Of a stretch of 37,529 nucleotides of DNA, positions 8,653-17,775 are shown one piece after another. Numbering within the stretch: the stretch's first letter is position 1; every line of letters begins with the position of its first letter. The position numbers were made by a program, and so were the translations under genes. This DNA comes from Chryseobacterium gleum (GTDB lineage: Bacteria > Bacteroidota > Bacteroidia > Flavobacteriales_D > Crocinitomicaceae). The notes below the pieces were generated by a model. The model was not told where the DNA came from, ran no database searches, and was given only the letters and a program-made list of their open reading frames with translations. The stretch covers positions 1-37,529 of the forward strand of contig CAMDGH010000018.1 of NCBI GenBank assembly GCA_945897755.1, in the 5' to 3' direction.

Positions 8653-10973
8653 TATTTAAACTTAAAATTATAAGAAATTGCGGGGATCCATCTAAACAAT
8701 GAAACTTGAACCGCTTCCGTGATGTTTGGATTTTCTGCATTTTCCCTAAAATTTATGGTGTAGGCATTTTCACGGCCATACGCATTATAAACGGAAAAAT
8801 TCCAACTACTTTCGTATTTGTCAGTGTTTTTTCTTATCCAATTTAAACCTAAATCTAAACGATGGTAATTTGGCATTCGGTAACCATTACGTTGTGTATA
8901 TAAAAATTGAGTCGTTCCGTTAATGGAGTATTTACCTGATGGAAAAGTAATTGCATTTCCTGTGTAAAAAATAAAAAGCGCAGAAACAGATAACTTTTTG
9001 GTTATGTCATAAATACCAACCAAAGAAATATCATGCGTTCGGTCTTGTTTTGCATTATACCAATTAAAGTTATTGATCCCCTCGATTTTTCGCTCTGTTT
9101 TAGACAAGCAATAAGAAGCCCATCCTGTAAATTTACCTTCTTTTTTCTTTACGATGATTTCCATACCGTAAGACCTTCCTATTCCGTAAAGCAATTCACC
9201 TTCAAGTAGTTCGTTTGCATTTGTATTTGCTCCATTTCTGTAGTCAATTTGATTTTGCATGGATTTATAATATACTTCCACATTCATTTCGTAGGTATTG
9301 TCTTTAAAATTTTTAAACCAACCCAAGGAACTTTGATCTGCAATTTCAGGTTTTGTATTGATACTCGAAGCAAGCCATGCGTCAGTAGGCGATGCAGTGG
9401 TTGCATTAGTTACTAAATGTATATTTTGAACATTTCGAGCATATGCCCCTTTTATGCTACTTGAATTAGTCAATGTATAGCTCATGGAAGCCCTTGGTTC
9501 AAGATTAAAATACGTTTTTATGTGAGTGAAATTAGCTGTTTTAATCGTTTCAGAAACAGATCCATTCTTGAATCGGTACATATCTTGTCCATTTCCTAAA
9601 ACGGAAAAACCAAGACCTCTTATACCGTAGTTAACAGAAAATTTTTCTGAGACTTCCCATTCGTTTGATACAAATAATGCATTTTCAAACGAGTTCGCAG
9701 GATTTAGTAATTTTGAATTAACACCATCTCCTTTGAATTGTCCCGGTGTAATTGCATGATTGATTACATTAAAACCGAATTTAATTTTATTCTTTGCATT
9801 TGCAAAATATTGAAACTCTTGTTTGAAGTTATAATCCAGAACATCAGACTTTAATGTAAATTTTACTCCATCTCCTTTGATTGAAATTTGATAGTCATAC
9901 GAACTATAAATCAATGAAGTATTTGAAAACAATTTAGGCGAAATAATATGATTCCATCTTAAAGTTCCAGTAATATTTCCCCAATCGATTCCAAAACTAT
10001 TTCCAAAACCAAGTTTATCTCTTCCAAAATAACCAGAAACAAACAAGCGGTCTTTAGTTCCTAATTTATAATTCAATTTCGCATTTAAATCATAAAAATA
10101 AAGCGTGTTATCTTTAAAATCATTTGATGCTTTTAGGAAAACATCAACGTATGTTCTTCTTCCTGTAACTAGAAAAGAAGACTTGTCTTTAATAATAGGT
10201 CCTTCAACATTTAGTTTTGATGAAATTAAGCCCAAACCACCACTAACATTATAACGATGGTTATTGCCCTCATTCATTTTAATATCGAGTACAGAGGCTA
10301 ATCGACCACCAAAATTGGCAGGCTGATTTCCTTTGTACAAGGTTGCGTCTTTAATTGCATCAGAATTAAAAGTAGAGAAAAACCCCAATAAATGTGAAGC
10401 ATTGTAAACAGGTGCTTCGTCTAATAAAATTAAATTTTGGTCAGAGCCACCTCCCCTCACATAGTATCCGGCGTTTCCTTCTCCTGCACTTTTAACCCCT
10501 GGAAGAAGTTGCATTGTTTTTATTATGTCTTTTTCGCCAAATAAAACAGGTATTTTTGCGATTGCTTTAGGGTCTAATTTTTCGACCCCCATAATTGCGT
10601 TTTTGATGTTATTATCTTTTCTAATAGCATTAATTTTAACCTCCTCTAATTCTTTTACTTGATCACCCTGAGTAGGATTTGAGAGTAAGACATTCAATAC
10701 TACGTTACTTGTTAAGTCAATCACTTTAGTTTGGGATTCAAATCCAATGGAAGAGATTATAAATGTATATGACCCTTGAGGGAGTGTTAAAGAGAAGAAA
10801 CCGTATTCATTACTTAATGCACCTACATTTTGATCCTTCAATTTTAAGCGCGCCCCAATGATTGCTTCACCTTTCGATAAATCGGTTATCGTTCCACTCA
10901 AAGTAAATTTAGATTGCGTTAGCGCAAAGCTGCTAATTAAAAAAAAGCTGAGAAATAAGTTTATTTTTTTCAT
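8652..10973 (-). CDS. TonB-dependent receptor with carboxypeptidase-regulatory-like N-domain
   Basis: 773 residues: signal peptide (to about FALTQ), a CarboxypepD_reg-like beta-sandwich at about 24-100 (SGTITDLSKGEAIIGARL, GFFSLTLPQGSYTFIISSIGFE), a plug domain at about 120-230 (IMQLLPGV-like segment, GGGSDQNLILLDEAPVYNASH, GFFSTFNSDAIKDATLYKG) and a 22-strand-type barrel to the end. It imports a ligand across the outer membrane using TonB energy. It begins 21 bp after xseB and its stop overlaps the DUF4249 lipoprotein start, so receptor and lipoprotein are a unit. The substrate cannot be inferred from this locus. Confidence 0.92.
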   Translation of the reverse strand: MKKINLFLSFFLISSFALTQSKFTLSGTITDLSKGEAIIGARLKLKDQNVGALSNEYGFFSLTLPQGSYTFIISSIGFESQTKVIDLTSNVVLNVLLSNPTQGDQVKELEEVKINAIRKDNNIKNAIMGVEKLDPKAIAKIPVLFGEKDIIKTMQLLPGVKSAGEGNAGYYVRGGGSDQNLILLDEAPVYNASHLLGFFSTFNSDAIKDATLYKGNQPANFGGRLASVLDIKMNEGNNHRYNVSGGLGLISSKLNVEGPIIKDKSSFLVTGRRTYVDVFLKASNDFKDNTLYFYDLNAKLNYKLGTKDRLFVSGYFGRDKLGFGNSFGIDWGNITGTLRWNHIISPKLFSNTSLIYSSYDYQISIKGDGVKFTLKSDVLDYNFKQEFQYFANAKNKIKFGFNVINHAITPGQFKGDGVNSKLLNPANSFENALFVSNEWEVSEKFSVNYGIRGLGFSVLGNGQDMYRFKNGSVSETIKTANFTHIKTYFNLEPRASMSYTLTNSSSIKGAYARNVQNIHLVTNATTASPTDAWLASSINTKPEIADQSSLGWFKNFKDNTYEMNVEVYYKSMQNQIDYRNGANTNANELLEGELLYGIGRSYGMEIIVKKKEGKFTGWASYCLSKTERKIEGINNFNWYNAKQDRTHDISLVGIYDITKKLSVSALFIFYTGNAITFPSGKYSINGTTQFLYTQRNGYRMPNYHRLDLGLNWIRKNTDKYESSWNFSVYNAYGRENAYTINFRENAENPNITEAVQVSLFRWIPAISYNFKFK

Positions 10974-10994
10974 ATCGTTAAACCGTATTTATGA

Positions 10995-11201
10995 TTAGAT
11001 CGAATCACCTTCTAATTCTTTTAAAATTTGATTCACATCCTCTTCCGTTTGGGTTAATTTCGTTTTACAAATTTTGATCATTTCGGAAGCTCGTTTTACC
11101 TTTAAGGATAACTCATCTACTGAAATTTGACCTTCTTCAATGTCTTGAACGATTTTCTGTAATTCATCAAATGCGTCAGTATAATTAATCACTTTACTCA
11201 T
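10995..11201 (-). CDS. xseB: Exodeoxyribonuclease VII small subunit
   Basis: 68 residues, the normal length of XseB. It contains the family core: a helical hairpin with DAFDELQKIVQDIEEGQISVDE followed by ASEMIKICKTKLTQTEEDV. XseB helices bind the long coiled-coil of XseA to form exonuclease VII, a single-strand-specific nuclease in DNA repair. Its ATG lies 8 nt inside the end of xseA, so the pair is co-translated. Confidence 0.92.
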   Translation of the reverse strand: MSKVINYTDAFDELQKIVQDIEEGQISVDELSLKVKRASEMIKICKTKLTQTEEDVNQILKELEGDSI

Positions 11202-12666
11202 GTGTGCGTTTTTTTATTGCGTTTATAGTACTTTTAATCGAATATTCTTCTGAAATTGTTTCAATTTCAATGTTTAAATCGGGTAAATTTTGTGGAGACA
11301 GAATTTTTCCATTCACCAAGGTGATTGAATATCCTCTTTTGAGAACTTGTTGTGGGTCTACGGCATTCATAAAACGCTCAAATTGAGTTAACTTTAGTAA
11401 CTCCGATTCGATCCGTTTTGGGCTCTGTTGATGTATGTAAAAGAATACATCTCCAATTATTTTTTGCTCTCGATGCAACAAGTTTTTACTTTCTTTATTT
11501 AAATTGAATGTCGTATTAACTAACGTAATTAACTCATGTTGATTAATTAATTTAACACCATTCATTAAACATTCAATGGCCTTATTTTGTTCATTTTTAC
11601 TTGAATTAAATTGCGTTAACGAATGTTGAATAAGAGATGTTGCGGTTTGTTTAAGTCTTGTTTTAAACTTAAACAGACTGCCAGTCGTTTCTGATTTATA
11701 CACCCTTAATTCAGCGTTTAAATCCTTTTTTTCTTTATCAATAAGATTACCTGCTTCTGACTTTATGATACGTTGTGCTTCAAAAAGTCCAAATGAAAAA
11801 GCATTGTATGCTTTGATGATAAAATCACCTAATTCCGAAGGTGTTATTGCATTTCGGTAGGACACCATTTCTGAAACGGTTGTATTTGTTGAATGGCCAA
11901 TACCAGTAATGATTGGCAATGGAAAAGTAGCAATTGCTTTAGCTAATGCATAGTTATTGTAACAAGCCAGTCCAATTTCTCCACCACCCCCTCTAATGAT
12001 TGCTACCAAGTCAAAATGATGACGCATTTTTTCAATTGATGCGAGTTGATTGATGATTGAATTTATGGCTAAATCACCATTTAAATTTGCTTCAAAAACC
12101 ATAAAAAAAGGCGCGTACGACAATCGTAATGCCTCGTTCCATAAATTATCATTAATCACGCTAAAAAAATCTGACAATCCTTTGCTAGATGAAACAGAAA
12201 TGATTGCAATTCTCTTGGGTACTAATGGGAATTCTAATTGTTGATTTGCACCTAATATACCTTCTTCGTGAAGTCGTTTTAAGGTTTCTTTTCGTTCTTT
12301 TTCAAGTTCACCAATAGAAAACGTTGGGTCTATGTCTTGTATTTCTAAAGACAAGCCATACAATGTATTATAAACAATTTTTACTTGTAAAAGCAGTGTT
12401 AAGCCATCTCTTAATGGTTCTTTGACGGTTTTAAAAAACAACTCAGAAATGCGTGTGAAATTAGAAGCCCAGCAAATTGCTTTCATTTCTACGATTACTT
12501 TTCCATGTTCTTTATAAACTAATTCTGGGTAGCAATGGCTTTTTGTTATGTTAAATCGATGCACTTCTGCTTTTACCCAATACAATCGGTTAAACCGACT
12601 TTTAATGGTGTTCTGAATCGAATTAGCCACTTGTTTTAGGGTAAATATTTCAGAACTAATCGGCAT
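11194..12666 (-). CDS. xseA: Exodeoxyribonuclease VII large subunit
   Basis: 490 residues: N-terminal OB-fold (to about 110, with the SHCYPELVYKE segment), catalytic core (about 120-290) and a long helical/coiled-coil tail for XseB. Core motifs are VSSSKGLSDFF (Asp166), IIRGGGGEIGL (Arg225) and GIGHSTN (His258, Asn261). In proteobacterial XseA the last motif is GHETD, so the final Asp is replaced by Asn here; I believe this GHSTN form is common in Bacteroidota. ExoVII degrades single-stranded DNA from both ends in mismatch repair and other repair. It sits 12 bp downstream of the permease gene and overlaps xseB. Confidence 0.93.
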   Translation of the reverse strand: MPISSEIFTLKQVANSIQNTIKSRFNRLYWVKAEVHRFNITKSHCYPELVYKEHGKVIVEMKAICWASNFTRISELFFKTVKEPLRDGLTLLLQVKIVYNTLYGLSLEIQDIDPTFSIGELEKERKETLKRLHEEGILGANQQLEFPLVPKRIAIISVSSSKGLSDFFSVINDNLWNEALRLSYAPFFMVFEANLNGDLAINSIINQLASIEKMRHHFDLVAIIRGGGGEIGLACYNNYALAKAIATFPLPIITGIGHSTNTTVSEMVSYRNAITPSELGDFIIKAYNAFSFGLFEAQRIIKSEAGNLIDKEKKDLNAELRVYKSETTGSLFKFKTRLKQTATSLIQHSLTQFNSSKNEQNKAIECLMNGVKLINQHELITLVNTTFNLNKESKNLLHREQKIIGDVFFYIHQQSPKRIESELLKLTQFERFMNAVDPQQVLKRGYSITLVNGKILSPQNLPDLNIEIETISEEYSIKSTINAIKKRTHE

Positions 12667-12678
12667 CCTATAGAGAAC

Positions 12679-14340
12679 TTAATTAAATTTAATCGACTTA
12701 GCAGGAGAAATTCGTGTAATGATATATGAAGGTATTACCATTGAAAGGACGCATACCAATAGGGTAATCATGTTCAATATTAAAATTGAATACAGATTAA
12801 TTTCTATTGGTACAGCGCTTAAATAATAAACGGTTGCATCCAATTTTAAAGGTTCAAAATAGACTTGAATTAAGCATAAACCGATTCCGATGAGATTTCC
12901 CCAAAACATGCCTCGAACAATTAAAAAACCAACTTGATAAAGAAAAATCTTTCGTACACTCCAATCGGAAGCGCCAAGCGCTTTAAGTAATCCAATAAAA
13001 TTTGTTTTCACTAAAATCATAACCAGTAATGCCGACCCCATATTAATGACACCAATCACAATCATCAAAAGCAAAATAATCCACACATTAATATCTAAAA
13101 AGGCCAGCCAAGTAAAGATGTCACTTTGGCTATCAATGATACTCGTCACTTTTAATGACTCTTTAGTTGGATTTAAAATACATTTCTTTTTTAAAAAAGA
13201 GACTGCTGCTGCTAACTCATCCCATTCTCCAATGTTACATTCATAACCTCCAATGTAATTTGTATTACTTCCGTTTCCGTTTATTAACTTACATGATATC
13301 AAACGGTTTCCTGCTGAAATATCAAAAGTGTATCCTGCATCATCGGTATATTTCTTAGCGATTAAACCATCTTTAAGTTTAATCGGTTGTAACTCGTTAT
13401 CTTCCCCTGTAACATTAATTTTCAGGTAGGCAGTATCTGGAATACTTGTCTTTTCTCCATGACCATCTAAAAAAATAGCATAATCTGAAACAATTACTCG
13501 AATAGTTGTATCTTTCAAAGGATATAAAAGAAAACCTCCGAACCGATTATACCCTTTCCCCCAATCATACCGATAATTTCCATTACCCCCAATCGCATCG
13601 CAACGAATGATTAGTTGATTGTTTTTCAGTGTATCATCAATAGAAATACTTGCTTGAATCCCCCAATCGTTTAGTTTTTGGATGTGTTTCAAGTCTGCGA
13701 TTACAATCTTCTTATCCAACTCTTCGTATCCAGTTTCATATAACCCGACGATAGTAAATTTCTTTTTAACAGGTTTATTTTTTACAAAAAAAGCTGAAAT
13801 AGTATCATTCAATTTAAAGTGTAAATCGGATGCTATTTTTTTTGAGATTAAAACCTCATCAGAATTTTTAATTACGTGATAATTAGGAATTCTTCCAGAC
13901 ACTAAATGCGATTTAAAAAACGCCCAATCGTAGCTTTTTTCAACTCCTTTTATTAATACTCCTTGGATTTCTTGTTGATCATTCCGATTTTTATGTGTAA
14001 TATTGGATTGTAAAAGCCCAGCTTTGTATGCTACAGCTTGAATGTGTTTAATCGTTTTATGTGATAGTAATGCGTTTTTAAACCCGTTATCTTTCTGTAT
14101 AGGGTCACTTTCAAATAAGGTGTTTTGACCTGATTTTGTAACGACCGCGTGAGAACCAAAACCAATTACTTTATCTCTCACTTCGTGCTGAAATCCTTTT
14201 ACAACTGCAATGGTAATGATGTTTACTAACATTGCTAAAGAAATACAAATGATGGAAATCCGAACGATAGGAAGAGAAACTTTTTTCCCATCTACTTCGT
14301 TTTTTAGGATTTTACGTGCTATGAAATATTCGAAACTCAA
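12679..14340 (-). CDS. LolC/LolE-like ABC transporter permease with inserted Ig-like segment
   Basis: About 553 residues from TTG 14340, which yields the usual family N-terminus M-S-F-E-Y-F-I-A-R-K. An ATG at 14370 is in frame but lies at the -7 element. One N-terminal helix (about 25-50), a MacB-like periplasmic domain beginning KGFQHEVRDKVIGFGSH, and three C-terminal helices of the FtsX type with ALGASDWSVRKIF between the first two. The closest family is the permease of lipoprotein release (LolCDE). At 553 residues it is about 140 longer than usual; the extra block (13258-13662) falls between QKLNDW and IGGYECNI and looks like an Ig/PKD-type fold. No ATPase gene is adjacent. Confidence 0.82.
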   Translation of the reverse strand: MSFEYFIARKILKNEVDGKKVSLPIVRISIICISLAMLVNIITIAVVKGFQHEVRDKVIGFGSHAVVTKSGQNTLFESDPIQKDNGFKNALLSHKTIKHIQAVAYKAGLLQSNITHKNRNDQQEIQGVLIKGVEKSYDWAFFKSHLVSGRIPNYHVIKNSDEVLISKKIASDLHFKLNDTISAFFVKNKPVKKKFTIVGLYETGYEELDKKIVIADLKHIQKLNDWGIQASISIDDTLKNNQLIIRCDAIGGNGNYRYDWGKGYNRFGGFLLYPLKDTTIRVIVSDYAIFLDGHGEKTSIPDTAYLKINVTGEDNELQPIKLKDGLIAKKYTDDAGYTFDISAGNRLISCKLINGNGSNTNYIGGYECNIGEWDELAAAVSFLKKKCILNPTKESLKVTSIIDSQSDIFTWLAFLDINVWIILLLMIVIGVINMGSALLVMILVKTNFIGLLKALGASDWSVRKIFLYQVGFLIVRGMFWGNLIGIGLCLIQVYFEPLKLDATVYYLSAVPIEINLYSILILNMITLLVCVLSMVIPSYIITRISPAKSIKFN

Positions 14341-14356
14341 TATACCAATTTTGTAT

Positions 14357-15583
14357 GTGCAAAAGTACATAAACCTTTTCTGTGTTGCATGTTTTTGGAT
14401 TCTTTTGTCACTAATTCCACTTAATAGAAATCTTGTTTACTCTCAATTAAATTCAAACCCTTTCAAAGAGTATACCCACAAAAAGAAAAAGTTAATGTTA
14501 GGGAGCGAAAGATTTGACTTGTATATCGATTCATTGATAAATAAACGCGTTGCAATTGTAGGAAATCAAACTTCAGTTATTGGGAATACTCATTTAGTAG
14601 ATACCTTGTTATCACTTGGAATTACGATTGATCGTGTTTTTTCTCCTGAACACGGATTTCGCGGAAATGCAGATAATGGCGAAAAAGTCGAAAATGAGAA
14701 AGATTTGAAAACAGGTTTGGAAATTGTTTCACTTTATGGAAACAATAAAAAACCGTCTAAAGCTCAGCTTAAAAATATTGATATAATTTTGTTTGATATT
14801 CAAGATGTTGGAACTCGTTTTTACACTTATATTTCTTCATTGCACTTGATTATGGAAGCGTGTGCTGAAAAGGGGATTTCAATGATTGTATTAGATCGTC
14901 CAAATCCTAATGCTCATTATATAGATGGCCCTATATTAGAACCGAAACATAAATCATTTATTGGGATGCATCCCGTACCAATTGTATATGGGATGACTAT
15001 TGGAGAGTATGCGCGCATGATAAATAATGAATATTGGTTAAAAGACAGTATGAAATGTAATCTTTATGTTGTTCCGTGTAAGTATTATTCTCATAAAATG
15101 CCCTATACGATTCGGATACCTCCAAGCCCTAATTTAAGGTCACAGCTGGCTGTTTGTTTTTATCCAACCCTTTGTTTGTTTGAAGGAACAACGGTTAGTG
15201 TCGGTAGGGGAACAGATATGCCTTTTGAAGTATATGGTCATCCAAAATTCCCAAAATCTGATTTTCAATTTACACCAAAACCCGGATTGGGTTCAAAAAA
15301 ACCACCATACGAAGGGAAATTATGTTACGGTGTTGATTTAAAATTATTAGGATTAACTGAACTAACTCAACTTAATCTTGACTGGATTATAGAAGCTAAA
15401 ATTTTTCTGGGAGATTCTAATGTTTTTTTTGATCAACCCTCTTTTTTTGATCGATTAGCAGGCACCTCCAAATTAAGAGAGCAAATTATGAATAAAACTC
15501 CTGAAGAGGAGATACGTTTGTCTTGGGAAGAAGGGATTGAAAAATTTAAACGGATAAGGCGGAAGCATCTTTTATACGATTAG
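14357..15583 (+). CDS. namZ: DUF1343 protein, NamZ-type exo-beta-N-acetylmuramidase
   Basis: About 408 residues from GTG 14357, which opens a signal peptide (QKYINLFCVACFWILLSLI to about VYSQ). The frame is open further upstream to 14210, but that part overlaps the permease and has no signal character; TTG 14351 or ATG 14321 are alternatives. The conserved stretches of the family are present: VAIVGNQTSV, FSPEHGFRGNADNGE, LFDIQDVGTRFYTYI, DRPNP, VYGMTIGEYA and SVGRGTD. Characterised members (GH171) release N-acetylmuramic acid from the non-reducing ends of peptidoglycan fragments in cell-wall recycling. The Glu of PEHG is probably catalytic. Its stop overlaps that of the GDSL gene. Confidence 0.85.
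   Translation: MQKYINLFCVACFWILLSLIPLNRNLVYSQLNSNPFKEYTHKKKKLMLGSERFDLYIDSLINKRVAIVGNQTSVIGNTHLVDTLLSLGITIDRVFSPEHGFRGNADNGEKVENEKDLKTGLEIVSLYGNNKKPSKAQLKNIDIILFDIQDVGTRFYTYISSLHLIMEACAEKGISMIVLDRPNPNAHYIDGPILEPKHKSFIGMHPVPIVYGMTIGEYARMINNEYWLKDSMKCNLYVVPCKYYSHKMPYTIRIPPSPNLRSQLAVCFYPTLCLFEGTTVSVGRGTDMPFEVYGHPKFPKSDFQFTPKPGLGSKKPPYEGKLCYGVDLKLLGLTELTQLNLDWIIEAKIFLGDSNVFFDQPSFFDRLAGTSKLREQIMNKTPEEEIRLSWEEGIEKFKRIRRKHLLYD
14360..14367 (-). promoter_or_regulatory. Putative -7 element TACTTTTG for the permease
   Basis: Perfect TAnnTTTG on the minus strand, 20 bp from the TTG start at 14340. It would lie inside the first codons of the divergent muramidase gene, so the two genes' promoters overlap each other's 5' ends. 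Confidence 0.45.
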
Positions 15584-16737
15584 TGTTTTGTTTTTAAAAG
15601 TGCAGTACTTAATAATGCTCCCTGATTTCGATACCCTTTTGGCGTAAAGTGTAGCCGATCTTTATTCACAAGGCCTTGTTTTTCCCAAATTTCAATGCTG
15701 TTCTCCCCTCCCATAATATGAAATAAATCCCAGCAGCTACTTCCCGTTTCTTCAGCTGCTTTTTTTATCATTTTATTGACTAGTGCTAGTTTAGAAGGAT
15801 GCATATTTTTGTACTTTGTATCGGGTGCAGTTGTAAATAATATTGCTGTTGAGGGGCATACAGTTCTTATTTCTGTAAAAAATGAAACTATTTTAACATA
15901 GTCTTTTTCAAAGTCTAAGCTATTTCGGTATGAATCATTAGTGCCGAGTGAGACAATTAATAAATTAGGTTTGAGTGACTTTATTTGTTCGTGAAATAGT
16001 TTTGTATGAGTAGTAAATTCCATCAAGGTGGACCCCGAAACTCCAAGATTATGGTATGAAATCCCTTTTTTATTTGAATGATTTATTCTGATTGCATAAA
16101 TCGGAACAATTGATCCTGAAAAATGAATACGGATGTTTTTGCCTGGTGTATCTGCTGTTATTGTTGTTATACTAGTGTTTTTACTTATTTGTTCTGAATG
16201 AATTGACGCTTCTTCCACTTGAAAAAAGACGCTTGAAGTTGTGAAATGTAAAAAAGAAACGGAATGTAAAATACCAAAACGCATCGAATTCGTAAATGTC
16301 AGATTGGCTGATGAATCATTTGTATAAAACGCTTGTCCATTCACTCCGAGTAACACACTGTCTTTCTTTTGTTTGATTGTGCTTTTTTTCCAATCCCCTT
16401 TTTCTTTCATTGCAAAATACGTTTCACTCTGTGGATTGAATAATTGATACGGAAATTGCCACCCATCAATTCCCTTTCCAAATTTTTCTGATAATCTTTT
16501 TTTAATTTCATTGGTGATATATCCCATTTCAATGTGCGAGTCTCCAATATGAAAAATACTGATTTCTTGATCTGAATGAAGCTTTATGTAATCCCAAAAT
16601 GGGGATAAACCGCTTGGATTACTGATTACATTTTTAGGGTTTAATTCAATAAATGGCGGTTTTTGTATCCTCCATGAAAAAAGCAGAAACACGAGTGCTA
16701 GTATAAGGAAGATTGAATATTTATTTACATTATTCAT
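15580..16737 (-). CDS. SGNH/GDSL-family esterase, membrane-anchored or secreted
   Basis: 385 residues with an uncleaved-anchor or signal helix at 6-22 (YSIFLILALVFLLFSW). SGNH blocks are visible: block I GDSHIEMGY, block III SLGTNDSYRN and block V DRLHFTPKGY, giving the Ser...Asp/His catalytic set; a beta-rich insert separates blocks I and III. Enzymes of this build deacylate sugars, glycans or lipids in the periplasm. It is convergent with the NamZ-type muramidase, the two stops sharing TTAG (15580-15583), so a role in removing O-acetyl groups from peptidoglycan or capsule is conceivable, but only as an inference. The substrate is unknown. Confidence 0.78.
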   Translation of the reverse strand: MNNVNKYSIFLILALVFLLFSWRIQKPPFIELNPKNVISNPSGLSPFWDYIKLHSDQEISIFHIGDSHIEMGYITNEIKKRLSEKFGKGIDGWQFPYQLFNPQSETYFAMKEKGDWKKSTIKQKKDSVLLGVNGQAFYTNDSSANLTFTNSMRFGILHSVSFLHFTTSSVFFQVEEASIHSEQISKNTSITTITADTPGKNIRIHFSGSIVPIYAIRINHSNKKGISYHNLGVSGSTLMEFTTHTKLFHEQIKSLKPNLLIVSLGTNDSYRNSLDFEKDYVKIVSFFTEIRTVCPSTAILFTTAPDTKYKNMHPSKLALVNKMIKKAAEETGSSCWDLFHIMGGENSIEIWEKQGLVNKDRLHFTPKGYRNQGALLSTALLKTKH

Positions 16738-16839
16738 TGCTCATCATAATTTCGTTTATGAATATAAAACAAATTTGTAACTTCACACTAAACATATACG
16801 AGTTAATTAAGGAATACGTTACATTCAAATAATATTAAA

Positions 16840-17775
16840 GTGCAGATTTATAATAGCTTTGATGAAATCCGAGATATACCAAATCCAGTATTGACTATTG
16901 GTACGTTTGATGGTGTACATGTAGGCCATCAAATGATTTTAAAGAAGTTAAATTCAGTTGCAGAATCTGTTCGGGGTGAATCCGTTTTATTCACCTTTTT
17001 CCCTCATCCAAGGATGGTGTTAAATCCTACTTCTCATGGAATTAAGCTGATTCAATCCCAAGAAGAAAAGTATGAAAAATTAAAATCACTTGGCTTAAAA
17101 CACCTTATTGTCTGTCCCTTTACCACTGATTTTTCATCGTTGACAGCAAACGATTTTTTAGAAAATTACCTGATCAATAAATTACACATTCATACAATTA
17201 TTGTAGGATACGATCATCAATTTGGAAAAAATAGAGAGGGAAATCTACCTTTTTTAATTGAGCAAGGTGAAATAAAAGGGTTTAATGTTATTGAGATTCC
17301 TGCACAAGACATAAATGAGGTCAATGTGAGTTCGTCAAAAATTAGAAACGCATTATATAAAGGAGACATTGCGATTGCTAATCATTACCTTGGCTCACCA
17401 TATCAATTAAAAGGAACAGTTGTAAAGGGAAGTCAGCTCGGTAGAACAATAGGATATCCAACAGCTAATATTGAGGTATCAGACCAATTAAAATTGATTC
17501 CATCTAATGGCGTATATGCTGTGAAGTTCGTTTGTGAAAATAATATCAGCTTTTTTGGCATGATGAATATCGGACATCGTCCAACAATTGAAGATACAAC
17601 TAAAATTCACCTAGAGGGACATCTTTTTGATTTTAGTTCCATCTTATACGGACAAGAACTTACAATTCTCTTTTATTCATTTGTGAGAAGAGAACAAAAA
17701 TTTGATACACTAGAGTTACTTATTCAACAATTAAAAAAAGATGAAAACAACATTCGCGCTTATTTTTCTTGTTAG
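16840..17775 (+). CDS. ribF: Bifunctional riboflavin kinase / FAD synthetase
   Basis: 311 residues, GTG start giving the usual N-terminus of the phylum (MQIYNSFDEI). FAD synthetase domain: TIGTFDGVHVGHQ with the HxGH-like nucleotidyltransferase motif, FFPHPRMVL, GYDHQFGKNREG and SSSKIRNAL. Riboflavin kinase domain: GRTIGYPTANIE, GVYAV, MNIGHRPTIE. It converts riboflavin to FMN and then FAD in the cytoplasm. The last 35 nt overlap the signal peptide of the following LRR gene in another frame. It is divergent from the GDSL gene with about 100 bp between them. Confidence 0.95.
   Translation: MQIYNSFDEIRDIPNPVLTIGTFDGVHVGHQMILKKLNSVAESVRGESVLFTFFPHPRMVLNPTSHGIKLIQSQEEKYEKLKSLGLKHLIVCPFTTDFSSLTANDFLENYLINKLHIHTIIVGYDHQFGKNREGNLPFLIEQGEIKGFNVIEIPAQDINEVNVSSSKIRNALYKGDIAIANHYLGSPYQLKGTVVKGSQLGRTIGYPTANIEVSDQLKLIPSNGVYAVKFVCENNISFFGMMNIGHRPTIEDTTKIHLEGHLFDFSSILYGQELTILFYSFVRREQKFDTLELLIQQLKKDENNIRAYFSC

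Noticed and set aside
14210-14356. Upstream extension of the muramidase frame from ATG 14210
   Set aside because: It lies antisense to the permease N-terminus, has no signal peptide, and the signal peptide starts naturally at GTG 14357.
16769-16778. 10-bp palindrome ACAAATTTGT between the GDSL gene and ribF as a shared operator
   Set aside because: Short and A/T-rich; it is a one-mismatch -7 element on both strands, but nothing else supports an operator.
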